A stretch of 64,000 bases of DNA from Bagarius yarrelli (GCA_005784505.1 VCAZ01000137.1:828501-892500); one strand, 5' to 3'; shown: positions 11,743 through 26,700, counted from the stretch's first letter. The notes: a model not told the origin generated them from the letters alone. A program made the numbers and translations.

Positions 11743-14700
11743 ATAAATTACTATTTGCAATTCTGGTTAGATGCTGACTGCATGTCATTAGCACGATACT
11801 GTACTCTGCACAATGACAATAAAGTTGAATCTAATCTAATTTAATCTAATCCTCTTTGTGTCCCCTAGTGGAAACTTTACCATATATAGTACCTTAAAGA
11901 AGTATTCATTCCCATTGAAATTTTTCACATTTTGTCACTTTACAACCACAAACTTTAATGTAGTTTCTGTAACAGACCAACACAAAGTAGCACATAATTG
12001 TGTAGTGGAACGAAAATGATATACCTTTTTTTGGGTTTTTCTTTAAGCAACTAAAAATCTGGAAAGTGTGGTGTGCATTTTTGTATTCTGAACTCTGATA
12101 CCCCTAATTAAAATCCAGTGCAATTAATTGCCTTTAGAAGTTACCTGATTAGTGAATAGAGTCCACCTGTGTGTAATTTAGTCTCAGTAGAAACACACCT
12201 GTTCTCTAAAGGCCTCAGTGGTTTGTTAAAGAACACTAGTGAACAAACAGCATTATAAAGACCAAGGAACTCCCCAGACAGCTCAGGGATAAAGTTATGG
12301 AGAAGTTTAAAGCAGAGTTAGGTTATAAACAAATATCCCAACCTTTAAACATTTTAAGGAGCACTGTTTAATCATCCAAAAATGGATGCCACAACAGCAA
12401 ACCTACCAAGACATGGCTGTCCACCTAAACTAACAGACCGAGCAAGGAGAGCACTGATCAGAGAAAGCAGCCAAAAGGCCCATGGTCACTCTTGAAGAGC
12501 TGCAGAAATACACAGCTCAGGTAGAAGAATCTGCCCACAGGACAACTACTACACATTTTACGTTACATTTACAGCAGTTGGCAGACGCTCTTATCCAGAG
12601 TGACTTACATTTATCTCTCTTATACAAGATATATCTTTTATAAAACCAAGCAATTGGGGGTTACAGGGGTGCACAGTGGTGGCTTGGTAGTGCCGGATAT
12701 CAAACCCCAGTCTTTCTGGTATCAGTCTAACACCTTAACCACTAAGCCACCATTTCCACACATAAGTCATGTACTCCACAAATCTTTATGGAAGAAGAAG
12801 ACCATTGTTAAAAGAAAGACATAAGTCCTGTTTGCAGTTTGTCACAAGTCATATAGGGGACACAGCAAACACGTGGAGGAAGGTGCTCTGGTCAGGTGAG
12901 ACCAAAGTTGAACGTTTTGGGCTAAATACAAAGCAATATGTGTGGCAGAAAAGTAACAACTCTCAACACACTAAATCATAGTGGTGGTATCTTTATGCTG
13001 TGGGGATGCTCAGCAGGGACAGGCAAGATGGTCAGGAGTTGATGGGAATATGAATGGAGCTAAATACAGGTCAATCCTGGAGGAAAACCTGCTGGACGCT
13101 GCAAAAGACTTAAAACTGTAAAGGAGACTCACCTTCCAGCAAGACAATGACCCTAAACACACAGTCAGAGTTACAATGGAATGATTTAAATCAGAGAATA
13201 TTTGTTAGAACAGCCCAGTAAAAGTCCAGACCTAAAACCCATTGAGCATCTGAGACAAGACTTAAAAACTGCTGTTCACAGGAGCTCCCCATCCAACCTG
13301 GCTGAACTTGAGCGATTTTGCAAAGAAGAATGTGCAAAAATCTCAGTCTGTAGATGTGCAGCGCTGGTAGAGACAAACCCCAAAAGACCTGCAGCTGGAA
13401 TTGCAGCGAAAGGCGGCTCTACAATGTGTTGACGCAGGGGGACTAAATACAAATACACATCACAATTTCAGATTTTTATTTGCTTAAAATTTTGAAAACC
13501 GTATATCGTTTTCGTTCCACTTCACAACTGTGTGTTACTTTGTGTTAGTCTGTTACAGAAAACCTCAATAAAATACATTTAAGTTTGTGGTTGTAAAGTG
13601 GCAAAATGTGAAAAAGTTTAAGGGGTATAAATACTTTTTCACGGCACTGTATGCAGCAGCATAGCCTGTCTGATGTAACTAAACCAGCCTATAAGATCCT
13701 TAGTCATTAATCACTATAGCAACAATCTCCGGTATTGTTCCCTGTAATCCTGAGTGCTGGTTAAAACCGTTTACTATCCATTTACTCCTGGATATGACTT
13801 CAAGTACAAGTGTAAAAACAGTAAAATTGCTTAAGTTAACAAACAACTTTCTGTGCTGCGTCTTTTTCAACCCCAATTCTTAAAGCACTGATTTTAACAT
13901 CATTTAATGTAGTTCTATTATTAAGTTAAAAGATATCATAAAATCAGACTTGATATCTTTTTTCACATTAGCAGCATTATTGTCAATACTATGTGTTTTA
14001 TTTCTATTTTAATATAGACAGATTACCCTAAAATCTGTCTACATCATAATGTTCACTAGACATTCTGGGTTATTTTAGGGCCCATGTTTGGTTTGAAAGG
14101 CCAATTTGTGTTGTAAACAGACAAACAAAGCAGACCGAACTGTAACTATATTTAACACAATAACAGACTGGACTCTGACCTGCTCGCCTCTGTAGATGAC
14201 GTACTCGGCGTAGGCCAGGCCGTTGACGCTGGGCCGTCCGATGACTGAGTGATGCCCTGGAGGAGCGTGGGCCATTTTCATTGCACTAAACTGCAGGAAG
14301 GATTTGCCCAGGGTAACTCGACAGAACAGCATCTGCCTGCACAGCACAAACCATTACACAATTACTATCGGATCACAGCGCTACCAGCTGGTAACTTAAA
14401 CACACTGCTTGTAAGAGGTGCTGTACCTGTGGCAGACGTAGCAGGAACGATCTTTGTGGGTGGGGCAGCCGGTGCCACCGCCGATGCCGTAGACGTATTG
14501 GTTGCTCTTGGACGAATTCTCCGCAAAATAGATCCCCGCTCCGAACATTCCCCCGATGTAGGCGTGTCTCTCGTCAAAACCTTTGTGGATGATGGCGTTA
14601 ATAAAGGGAGAGCCTGCGCAGGGAGGGAATCAAAACATATTTGTCAGAAGACTAAACACCACATTGTTAAACTTCAACAGACAAAAACAAACAGTAGCTG

Positions 14701-17700
14701 GTTTAAAGTTCAAGTCAACAACATACAGGACAGGTTATAGCAGCTTCAATGTGAGTGATAACAGGAACGAAGCTGTTTCATCGACATTTCACCGAATTTA
14801 ACTCCAAATAGATAGAAAGTATTAGTGCTTTTTTAACGCAATGAATTATGTTATAGTAATAAAACTGTAATAGTTTGCAAGCCAATGTGGAATAAAGTGA
14901 AATAAAACGCTTTGTAGCGAGCCAGTGTTTTATAAAATAACTTCAGCACCCCCTACTGGTGAAATGTATATTTACTAACAGAATCAGGGCTGTCAAGAGG
15001 GCAGAGTTTATAACAATTTGTAGTTTAGTTCCAAACTCCACAAAGTGTCAAACTTTAAAATAAAAAAGAAAGATTTGATTTAAAAAGTATAGTTAGCTAG
15101 CAGACTTTGTGCGTAGCATTAGCTATAAGCTGCATTGATATAAAGTATCCAAGGAAAGCTCATCATGTGGCAGTTAGTAGGGAAAAAGCTTTAGAGAGCC
15201 GAGGACCAAATGACCGTATGAGCGTGACTACTACTTTATACTCTTAAAAAGAAAAAAAAGAGAAGTTATACCATGGAATAGCATGCGCTCGTTGTGGTGG
15301 TTGTGGTTTTCGTCTGCAATCTCTTTCTGTCTGTGTGCGTATCTCTCTCTCAGTTTCTTATTCACCACCTTCTGGATCTGTGCACAAAGTTACACACACA
15401 CACACACGGAGTCTCTTATTAATCCCCAACAGCAACGTCTCAATAACAAATGCAGTAATAATAAAATAGATTGGAAGTGTGTGTTATTTTCGACATGCCG
15501 CGTGTTTATTTCTCTCTTACCTTCAGGATGTTGTACCTGCTGAAGACTCCGCCAGCGTTTCCCCCATCCCTGTGCTCTCTAATTGTGCTCTGCAGCTAAA
15601 CCACACACACACATACATACAAACAAAAACCATTTAACACAACCGTGACACTAATTTACAACTGCTAATTACAGAACATCAGTTTGAGTTTTTTCCACAG
15701 CATGAAGCCATCACATCTTCGCATATTATCAATTATCAAAGTGTTTTGGTTAAAATCATGTTAATATCATTATCAGACATTAATAATATTTTAGAGGCAA
15801 AAAAAAAACATGTACATACAAACATTCCAGCTGTTTAAACACATCTGCACTGGCAGGTGGAGGAGAGAAAACAGCATTCTAATCACATTTATTCTAATTT
15901 GAGGACCAAATTATAATAGATAAAAGATGACATCACCACAACAGACGTTTTTTTTGGATGGACCCAGTATGCAGTGATTAATACTTAGAAAAGTGCTCCA
16001 AGTGAGAACATTCAGTCAGTGATGAAAAAAACCCGAAAATTTCTATTTAAAAGTTTTTGCTGGTTCGAAATAATTCACTCGAGTAAATGTAGTAAAAAAG
16101 ATAATATGATTTAAAAAAGAGTAAATAAGTTTATTAACTACTACTAAGTTTTTGTTAATAAACTACGTTTTCACGTTACAAAGTACTTTAGTGTGTAAAA
16201 TCTGATTTTAAAGCATTAAGTTGATCTTAATTCAGGAATTATGGTATGTTTTCTGTGCTGCACACACAGAGTTACCATATCAATCACAGTGGGAAAATTC
16301 TGAATTTAGTCTTATAGTTCAACAGATCATAAAAATATACAAAATTATCAAAATTTAGTAAGTGAAAATGTAAAAAGTTGTAAAAGGAAATGAACTAATT
16401 GGTTCTTATTTTATGGACGTTCAGCGTATTTGTCTTTAACAATGTTTAAACTGATAATACTGATACTTAGTGGAGTTGAAATACTGATGATACTTAGTGG
16501 AGTTGAAATACTGATTATCTTTAGTGGAGTTGAAATACTGATGATACTTAGTGGAGTTGAAATACTGATGATATTTAGTGGAGTTGAAATACTGATGATA
16601 TTTAGTGGAGTTGAAATACTGATGATATTTAGTGGAGTTGAAATACTGATGATATTTAGTGGAGTTGATGAAATATTTAGTTGAATAATGATGATACTGA
16701 TGATATTTAGTGGAGTTGAAATACTGATGATATTTAGTGGAGTTGAAATACTGATGATATTTAGTGGAGTTGAAATACTGATGATATTTAGTGGAGTTGA
16801 AATACTGATGATATTTAGTGGAGTTGAAATACTGATGATATTTAGTGGAGTTGAAATACTGATGATATTTAGTGGAGTTGGAATACTGTTTTGTTTTTGC
16901 TGTGGTTTTTTAGGATAAAGTTTCTTATGTGTGTGTGTTCTGTAGGCTGATCAGTTTTTTGTTTATGGAGTTCAGCTGCAACAGAATAAAGATTTTTTAT
17001 TTAAAACAAAATTGACTCATGAATCTATTCTCGGATTTTGTTGCACTTTGTACTTTTCGTGAAAAACAATTTATTTTTAAACAACTACAGTAAAAGTACC
17101 ACAATTTAAGTGTACTCAAAAAAGGAGAAAACATGGAAAAATCTATTGAGGATAAACTTCCCCCCACTGAATCCAGTGAACTGAGGACAGAGTCATGAGG
17201 ACCATGAAGTGTGTGTGTGTGTGTGTGTGGGTGCAGCAGAAAAGGCTGGGACCTAAAGAGCTACTTTAGCATGACTGAATTCTGGCTCTGATCGGAAGTC
17301 TTGGAACACATTCAGCCTGCTGTGTAAGGGGTGGCGTAGCTGTGTAAGGGGTGGCGTAGCTGTGTAAGGGGTGCCGTAGCTGTGTAAGGGGTGGCGTGTG
17401 TAAGGGGTGGCGTAGCTGTGTAAGGGGTGGTGTAGCTGTGTAAGTAGTGGTGTAGCTGTGTAAGTAGTGGTGTAAGTAGTGGTGTAGCTGTGTAAGGGGT
17501 GGTGTAGCTGTGTGTAGTGGTGTAAGGGGTGGCGTATGGTGTTGTACTGTGTAAGTAGTTGGTGTAGCTGGTGTAAGCCGGTGTAAGTAGTGTGTAGCTG
17601 TGTAAGTGGTGGTGTAGCTGTGTAAGGGGTGGTGTAGCTGTGTAAGGGGTGGTGTAGCTGTGTAAGTAGTGGTGTAAGTAGTGGTGTAGCTGTGTAAGTA

Positions 17701-20700
17701 GTGGTGTAAGTAGTGGTGTAGCTGTGTAAGTAGTGGTGTAAGTAGTGGTGTAGCTGTGTAAGTGGTGGTGTAGCTGTGTAAGGGGTGGCGTAGCTGTGTA
17801 AGTAGTGGTGTAACTGTGTAAGGGGTGGTGTAGCTGTGTAAGTAGTGGTGTAGCTGTGTAAGTAGTTGTGTAAGTAGTGGTGTAGCTGTGTAAGGGGTGG
17901 CGTAACTGTAGACGGGTCAGAGTGAACATGCTGACCTTTGTTCACCGCCGTAGGCTTCTACAGCTGGCGGGTGAGAATCATTGTGGAGCCGTATGAGTGG
18001 GTGTGGATGTGGATGGTCGGTTACACGTGTCCTTTATCTAAAGTATTCATGTGGATTCACTTAGATTAATCACTCAAATTAATTATAAAATGTGATAAAG
18101 AAGGCGCATCGCGTTTGGGTTATTAAGGGGAATTTAGGCGAATAAAAGAATAAAAATTAAAGAAATAAATAGGTTAAAAGTTTAGATTAGTGGGTTCATG
18201 GGGGAATGTGGTTGTGCACGTATAAACTAAGAGACAGGGAGTTCCCAACAGGTACCACCAGTACATAACAGCACAGACACCGTGCTGTAATTCCTGTACT
18301 TCTGTTGAAAAATCCCGACTCACCTCCTCTTCCACAGACTGAAACTCTTTATCATCGGGTGCCAGGTCAATCAGGACTGTGCCCTGACTCGCACAGTGGA
18401 ATGTCAGGTATGGGTTGCCACCTGCCAGGTGGGACACACACAAACACATACAGGATTCAGTATTTATTTAATTGCAGTACTGTTTCTTTCCTGCTGCTGA
18501 TATTTACTATGATTTTACTATTTCCAGTTGACCCAGGTTATACTGAGCAACTTTAATGTAAAGACAAACATTAACATTAAATTAAAACTAATTATGCTCA
18601 CTGTGTAGTGTATAGGCAGCATTAGGGCTGTATACTGGCAAGGGCCTCACGATACGATACATATCACGATACATGGGTCACGATATTATATTTCACGATA
18701 TAATGAAATACAACACGTACTAAAACACATTGCAACAGATAAATAATTTAAAAGAAAAGTTTAACAAATGGCTAAAAACACAACCAGTACAAAGCCAAAG
18801 GTGTCCCTATTTTTCTGCCATGTTTACTTCTAAAACAACATCAGCAACAACTACAGGATGAAGGGGAAGTCGTCATTAGACACATACAGAGGGTTTTAAT
18901 TAAGTATTAACCTGATTGTAAATCAGATTAACAGAAAATGTTTAGAAACAATGTGTATCTATACCAAAGGTTAAAATATCGATATATTATTGCGAAAATA
19001 AATATTGTGATAGTTAGCTGTATCAGAATTTTTACACAGGCCTATGCAGCATAATAATGACGACCCAAGATGAAAATACCGGTCTGTCAATAATGCCACA
19101 CACAGTCACACATGCAGGATTGGCTATTTAAACTAATGAACCAAACACAACAGTTTCTTCTCTCTAAGGGTTAGGGTTAGGGTTCCACAGCAGTTTGAAG
19201 ATTCTTATAACTTTTTTAATTACTGACATTCCATATACTTTATTAGTGTCATAGGTTTTATCTATGACAATATCAGGAAACATGATTTCCCTTAATCAGC
19301 TGCACGACCATCACAGCTCAGTCAACACATTCGACCAATCAAAATGCGGAATAAGCGAGAGACCTGTTTGGCTGACACGTGAAAAGAGAATGTAATTAAT
19401 TGTGCTGAAGCTGTTCTGACCTTGTTGACCGCCCAGCAGTCTCTCGATGCCCTTGATCAGCTTGTGCCGGTGACCATACGCATTGATCCCGATCTCCTTC
19501 AGCTCCTCGTGGCCCATATCAGCCAACACGTCCAGAGTGATCTACAGAAAGACAAAGCCACAGTCGAACAGATGTAAAAATCCGACTGCCTTAGGGTGCC
19601 ATTATGCAGATCATCCTGATAAAAAAAAAAAACAACAAACACAGTAAAATAGCTGTTGGTCTATCTAAGAATCCCTTCTACACACGCAGATGAAGATTTA
19701 TCAGCGAAGCATGATGTGATGAGGAGCAGAGTGAGATAAAAGCCTGAAGAGGAGAGGGACACTTAGCCCAGCTTCTCCAGCCTCGAATAAAACATTTCTT
19801 ATAATACAGTCCACATGAGCCTCGATCAGCTCTTCCTCAGACACTGGTGATTTCAGTACAGCACAGACATGATCACAGCCCACAGCTGAGTTTCTCGTCC
19901 TCTCATCAGCAGAATAATGCTCAAAAGTTAATAAACATCTTTCTATTGTCTTACATTGATTACTGCAGCGCTTTGCTGGCCAGGGTTACAAAAGCTACCC
20001 GAGATAAATCCTGTCTGGGAACAGGACAAGGACTGACATTACTCTTAGCCTGAAGTTATTACACTGGTTCCATTAACCCGTTTGAAATCTATAGGTGAGT
20101 TCTCTTTAATTGCTCAGAAACTTTGGAGTTTTTGCCTGCTGAGATTAAGCAAGTAAAATCCATTAGTGCTGTTCAATATTTTCCTAAAACCTTTATTTTA
20201 GGGTAGTGTTTATTTATTTATTTTATATTCTTCTTATCTTTTTATACTTAGTCGTCACATTTTTAAAGTAGTTTTTCTTGTCTTTATTTTTTTATTTAAA
20301 ACTGTATTTGATCTTATTCTTGTGAAGATACTGGACAAATCTGTGTACAACTGTAAGATCCAAATCTACCATGAGAATTATAGTCGCTCATGGTTCTCAT
20401 TTAGTCACAAAAAAACAAACAGACAAAATAAATAGTAACCTAGACTCAATGAAGAACTGACCCCCCCGACTGAACCTGGTTTCCTCCCAAGGGTTTTTGT
20501 TCTCCATTCCAGTGACTGATGGAGAGTTTTGGTGTCTTGCCGCTGTCGCCTCTGACTTGCTTATTCAGGACTCGTTAATTCACCGATATTAATGAAACTG
20601 AACTGAGTGTTTAATCAGCAGTTATTAAATGAATGAATGATAAAATGAGTCACACAGCTACACTCATATGTGTGGAATTAGTTTATCTAACTGCTGTAAA

Positions 20701-23700
20701 ATGCTTAAGCTTTTCTAAGGCTCCGAAACCAGTCCATCACCTAACTCTGATAGCTGTGGACATTAAAGTAAAGATGGGGGAATTGTGCATCTCCTATTAT
20801 ATCATTATTTGCATCTGTGGTTTGTTAAATAATTTTTTGTTTGTAGTCTTTTTAGTTAATGTCATCAGTAAAACCGCACAAAATATTGCAATCCAATAAA
20901 TGTAATTTGATACAAGTCTAATGACACTTACAATGGGGTACCTAATGTAAATGATTGAGATGGCAGGGGTTCCTGCTGATGAGCTATAAACTCATGCTTT
21001 CACTAGTGCAACGAAACAGCAGAACAAGAAAAAGGAAATGGGAGCAGGAAGTAAAGTGAGCCATGAAATCCTGGCTGCTTCCCGCTCACATGGCGCTGTA
21101 GGAGCCTGTTCTCTCATTTATGTGCAAATGAGCAGGTACGGCGAGACTCGGTGTGATTAACTCGAAGCCGAAAACCTTCAGCCCTCCACCCATCATGACG
21201 CAGAGAGACCAATCAAGCAGAGCAGTGAAATAGTCCTCCACCTCAGCAAGAAAGGATGGAAATGACAGCGTGGGGACGCTAAAGCACGAATAAGACAAAT
21301 GCAGTTACAAAGCTTGAAAAAAAAGTCAGGGCTTCTCACCTGCTCCCTCTCGAAAATGTCCCGCAGATGTTCGAGGCCCAAACTCTTCAGGAACTGGCTG
21401 ATGTTCATGTCCAGAATGGTAACTAAAAATAAAAAGAAACAGATGTGCATTTTAAACTTTATTCTTGGACATATTTAATTTATGCCATTGATTTCAGGAT
21501 TTCTTTCAATGATTCCAGTCTGGAGGTCAGATTCAGCTCACAAGGACAGCTTATCGTTTACTTTCTACTCAATCTTTCACCCAGAATGTTATCTACTACT
21601 CTCTATACTACCTTATATTCCTGACACTATCTTTTACCCTCCATTTTATCCTCTATAGATTTTTTCACTTGCTGTGTCACTGAAAAGATGGTGCAAGAAT
21701 AAGTGCTTTATTATAATGAAAGCTGTGTGGACGTGACAATTGTCATTGCGTTTACCTAAATTAAGCCTTGTCCACATCTTAATGTGATGTCAATTATTAC
21801 ATTTTTCATTTTGTAGATTGTATAACGCTAAAAAGGTACCAAAATGATTGCTTATTATGCGAGTAATCTGATAAAACATGTGAAATTAAATCCTTGTAAA
21901 ACAGGAGAAGATGACAAGAGAGCCATACAAATAATCCCACAAGTATTGTATCTGCGAGTAAAAAATATCGGTACTCGTACTCCGTCTTTAAAAAATAGTG
22001 TCGGTGCATCACTAAAAATAAAATAAAACTTCTTTGGTGTTTGCAGGCTTAACACAATCAGCTAACTGACGTAATCATGCTGTGTTAAATGCCCTCTTAC
22101 GCTCGCCCTCCTTCCTCTCGGTCCCCGTGGCTCCGTCTGCAGGCCCCGACGCTCCGGCTGCTGAGAGCTCAGCCAGTGGCCCGGCCAGGTTATCGATGCT
22201 GCTGGCGGCTGACAGACAGGATGGCGTAGAGGCGGGCGAGATCACTGTGGCGCTCACCACTGTGGCCTGAGGCTTAAAGCAGCTGGGTAAGGCATCGGGA
22301 GGCATGGCGTCAATCAAAAGAGCCCTGATGTCATCAGCCTATGAGCAAACAGAGAGGAGACACTGGAGTTACAACTGAGGGTTAAGGGCCTTGCTCAGGG
22401 GCCCATCAGTGGCAGCTTGGCGTTGCTGGGAATTAAACCCACGATCTTCCAATCAGCAAGGCAATTTCTTAACCACTAAGCTACTAAACTAGCACTTCCT
22501 GGTAAAAAATTAAGGATAACAGGAATCAACTTGGTATATAAATGTTTTGAATGATTATACAGAACTATAAAACGGTGGAAAGTATGACATCATCTCAAAC
22601 ATTTAGGAATGTAATACTGCGAAAATAATCAACAACAGTTGGGAAGAGTAACTCTTCCTATAGTATAGAATAGTATATAACAGAACAGAGTCTTCTATTC
22701 CTTCGATATAATTACATTCTTATACATTATGAAAAAGTTTCTGTACACTTTATAATTTACTGAATTTTACTGAAATTTACTGAACTCTATATAATCCATT
22801 AGACTATAAGAGCTTTAGTCAGGCTTCTGTAATCAGTATTATCGAGTTGTGCTTATCGCAGAGTGCTACATTAATACCAATAATTGGACTGGTTACCTTA
22901 AACTCCGCACTGCGTTATGTTACACAAATGCAAAAGCATGTGTAACTTTATGCAACTTTATTTCTCTTATGTCCCCACTTCGGTAATAATAAGACAGATG
23001 GTGTTCATTGTGTCCTGGGAGAATAGTTAAAAAAAAAGACAAATCGCTCCACCACACTGTGTGTTTAACTCGTATAATGGAGGTCATTGTGTATGGGACC
23101 ATCTGACCCACTGACACCTGCAGTCTTTTTCAAACAAATATGAGGGCAAATGCGTTACTCTGGGTGACAGGACAAGCACTCCAAACTGTCCAGGGGACTA
23201 ACTACCAACTGCAACAGTGGCTTGAATACATTTTTTTTTTTTTTTACAATCCACTACATTTACATTTCTTTACCTCGCATTTTAAAAAATGACTTAGGAA
23301 TTAAAATCAGCTCGAATAATGTACTTAATAAAGAACCCCACAATTGATGCCCTATTTTTATTGATTAGCCTCATATAGAGATTGTTCTGAGCAGCCATGC
23401 TGGCAGATAATGTAGTTATAATCGATGCCGTTAGTATTTGAAAGCAGACCCTAAAGTGTGTTTTTCTGCATAATCTACGTTAATAAATACACTTTCTGTT
23501 TTATTAACGAATGCTGCATAACATGTAGTCATCAGACCTTTAGACCACCGATAAAATATCTGCGTTACACTACAGATTTTACTGGTCATTACATTTAGTA
23601 ACATTGATTACATCGTCATTGTGGTAAAACGTTTAATTGATAATCAATTTTTAGTTTAGGTTATCGTCCATCCCTAATTATTCATTAATAATATCATCTT

Positions 23701-26700
23701 ATGTTATTAGTTAAATTATTGAGTATTGTACTGCCTATCATAACAATATTACTTTTAATAATTAATATTAAAATGTTTTTAATCGGACTGCTAATTAATT
23801 ATCTGTAATCTTTAATGAAATACTCAGCTTTCGCAATAAGTTAAATATAAGTTATACATATTCATACTAATAAAAGAAATCACTTTAACTTCAGTCACTT
23901 TTAATGTCAAACACTTACATTACTGTTCTCTATTCTCTGTACTCAGGGGCAGTTCCAGACCCTTTTTAGGGAGAGGATTTCGCCCCTTTAAAACCATCCA
24001 CTATCAAATGACAAAACTTTATTGAAAGTCTACTTTTTCCAATAAAAATACAAATAATTAAGAAATGCAAAAAATGTTGGTGAAAAAATTTCGATTATTT
24101 TTTTTGCTGCATGTTAGCCGGAGGCGGGAGACCAAGTCAAGAAAATCACTTTCATAACATGTTTTGTAAGCGGTTAGAGGTTATAGAAGGTCATTATTAA
24201 AAACAGTGCAGTGTCTATGGAAGTTTGTTGTCCTAAATGAGCTATCCATTTACAGAGTCCAGCACATGACATGCAGACAAATAATAATCTCAGCAGACTC
24301 GCCAACCAACTTAGAATCTGTAACTGTTTTCATTTTGTTAAATCGTAGACCGTGTCTGTGATTTACTAAAACGAAGTGCTGAGGTTTTTTTTTATACATG
24401 AAACTTGCTCAAACACCACCGGTTCGGTTTTGTTTTTACTTCAATGTGAGAGCTGATTTACAGTTCTGCACTTCAGCGCCACAAAGGTAAAAACCGCGCT
24501 ATTGCAGGCCCTTACATTAGGGCATATAACATCAAACACATTTTCATCTACAAAAATATTCCTTTAACAATTTTTATTTATCAATTATTTTATCAATTAT
24601 TTGTTGACGTTGTTGACAAAGTCGACTATTGGTTTTAGCATCCAATCACAGCTCGTTTTGTTCTAGTCATTTAGAAATTCACTAATAATTTTTTCACCTA
24701 CAATTTCAAAATTAAAGCTTAATCAAAGTAATTAATAGTTTTTTTTGACTGTAATGAAGCATCTATAAGACAAAAAACAAAGCATGTCATGTTACCAGGA
24801 AAGTATAAACAAAGCTGTCTGTGTAAATATCTTGTGACAGAAAAAAGACATATTTTTAGGAAGGCTGGACACTAAATACTGTACAAAAATGTTACATAAG
24901 GCTCATTTTAACAGGAAACTTTCTATCTGTTACATAAGGACATTTTCCTTAATATAAAGCAATGTCTTTATTGAGCATCGCCAGAAAATGTGTACTGTAA
25001 TATATATATATATAAAGAAAAATCAGACATTGCGTTATATAAAGAAAGCCAAAATGGTGTTATAAGATTATTGTTTCAATAAAAAAAACTATTATTTTTG
25101 TAAATTTTTTGTACTTATAGATTGTAGCTAGCTGAGAGAACATGGAACGATTACAGGGACATGGATGGATGGTGATTACCGTGGCGAGGTCGAGCGGTGT
25201 CTGGCCCTCCTGGTTTTTCATGGTGGGGTCGGCACCGTGCGCGAGCAGCAGGGCGCACAGCTGGGTACGTCCCTTTTGAGCAGCCTCGTGGAGCGGAGTG
25301 AATGCCCACTTATCAGTAGCATTCACACACGTGTTGTATTTGATCAGCAGAGCCGCAATATCCACGTGCTGAGGAAAAAACAAGAGACTGGATAAGAACA
25401 ATGGATAACTACCACTGCATGAAGTCTGAACCGGCCAACAGCAGATTTCATTATATACAAACTTTGTGTAATTATATATAATAAATAACACTGATCAATA
25501 TTTTGCCTCACATTTAAATAATTAAAAAGTAAATGGGACATAAGTAAGAGTAGAAAATAAAATTGAGAGTAGGAATAGTTTGACTTTAACATATACTGTA
25601 CATACTTGTAAAAATTAAATAAAATAGCTGGTAGCTGTGACAATTTGAATAGCAGCTGCTGTTGCTAAAAAACACATGCCGTAACATATTAATAAGTTGA
25701 TTTCCATTCTTCTGGTATTTGTCACTTGCTAATGTGACATTAGAAGGTCGGGACTCCAAAGAGGCTTTTATTGTGCGGAGTCTACCTAAGAGGACATCTG
25801 ACTGTCTGAGGACATCTGACTGTCAAGCAACTAGTCACAGTTTAGGGGTTGGAAATGCGACGTCAACAGACCGTACAGGATTCCTCTAGATGATAACTGA
25901 GTCTATACTGTGCATACACTACATCATTTAAAAATCCAGTAATAGGTCCCCATAAGATCTCAGTTGTAAAAAACAACAGCTCCTGGAAACACCTACGTCT
26001 CCTGTAATCTGGTGGAATCCAACCCACCACATGATGACTTTGAAACCTTTTGAAGTGTTGCCAATGTTGTGTGCCACATACATCAGCCAACTATCGGTGG
26101 AAGTAATATGTGAGGCTGAGACTGGAGTGAAAGTAGTTAATAGTAGGAAACAGTTTGAACACCAACAGCCCAAAACAAAGGACAGCTCAGTGAGCCACTG
26201 GAGAGATAGACGCTGGAAGAGATTCAGGACTTCTGCTGCCAATCGATGGATGGCAGGAATAAAATCCATCTGTGTGGGTTAGTGTTTGTATTAGTGTGGA
26301 CCTGCTGCCAGGGAATGTTTCAGTCCAGTCCGCTTATATAACCAGCAAGCTGTTACCCAGTCAGACTATTTACAGCTCTGATGCCCTCAGCAGAAACACA
26401 CAGCACATATGATATGATGTGGTAAAATAAGAGGGGAAAAATCATCCAAGCCAAAAGGTGATTGGGTTTTCAACATTTTAAGCAAATAAAAATCTGAAAA
26501 GTGTGGTTTGTATTAGTATTCAGCCCCCCTGCACTCTGATACCCCTAAATAACATCCAGTGCAATTAATTGCCTTCAGAAGCCTCCTAATTAGTTAATAG
26601 AATCCACCCGTGTGTAATTTAGTCTCAGTATAAATACACCTGTTCTCTCTAAAGGCCTCAGTGGTTTGTTGGAAAAAACTAGTGAACAAACAGCATCATA

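Larger units (their letters stand above)
11885..13651 (+). mobile_element. Tc1-like DNA transposon, degenerate copy 1
   Basis: The left end (tagtaccttaaagaagtatt) and the right end (aatactttttcacggcactg) are inverted relatives. Roughly 150-200-bp subterminal inverted segments pair ACAACCACAAACTT with AAGTTTGTGGTTGT and AGTGGAACGAAAATGATATA with its complement near 13500. Length without the nested SINE is about 1.57 kb, normal for Tc1 elements. The termini sit at TA-rich sites. Confidence 0.85.
10488..14179 (-). other. tnks: tnks intron before the last exon
   Basis: 3.7-kb intron. It holds a SINE, short (GT)n tracts at 11390-11416 and 11696-11728, a repeat tail ending in TCTAAT units near 11820-11850, and a Tc1-like element with a nested SINE. 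Confidence 0.85.
15596..18323 (-). other. tnks: tnks intron with two minisatellites
   Basis: 2.7-kb intron. Apart from the two tandem arrays annotated at 16454-16886 and 17318-17916 I see only AT-rich unique sequence. Confidence 0.8.
22339..25179 (-). other. tnks: tnks intron
   Basis: 2.8-kb AT-rich intron. Contains a SINE fragment directly upstream of the linker exon and a reverse copy of the MITE-like family around 24400-24720. The rest is unrecognised. Confidence 0.75.

Noticed and set aside
17253..17945. 230-aa and 205-aa - strand open frames (His/Thr/Tyr-rich)
   Set aside because: They follow the period of a minisatellite and lie between two well-defined tnks exons.
25863..26282. Overlapping open frames of 75-113 aa in the 7.7-kb intron
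   Set aside because: No recognisable family; may be part of a repeat but I could not support that.
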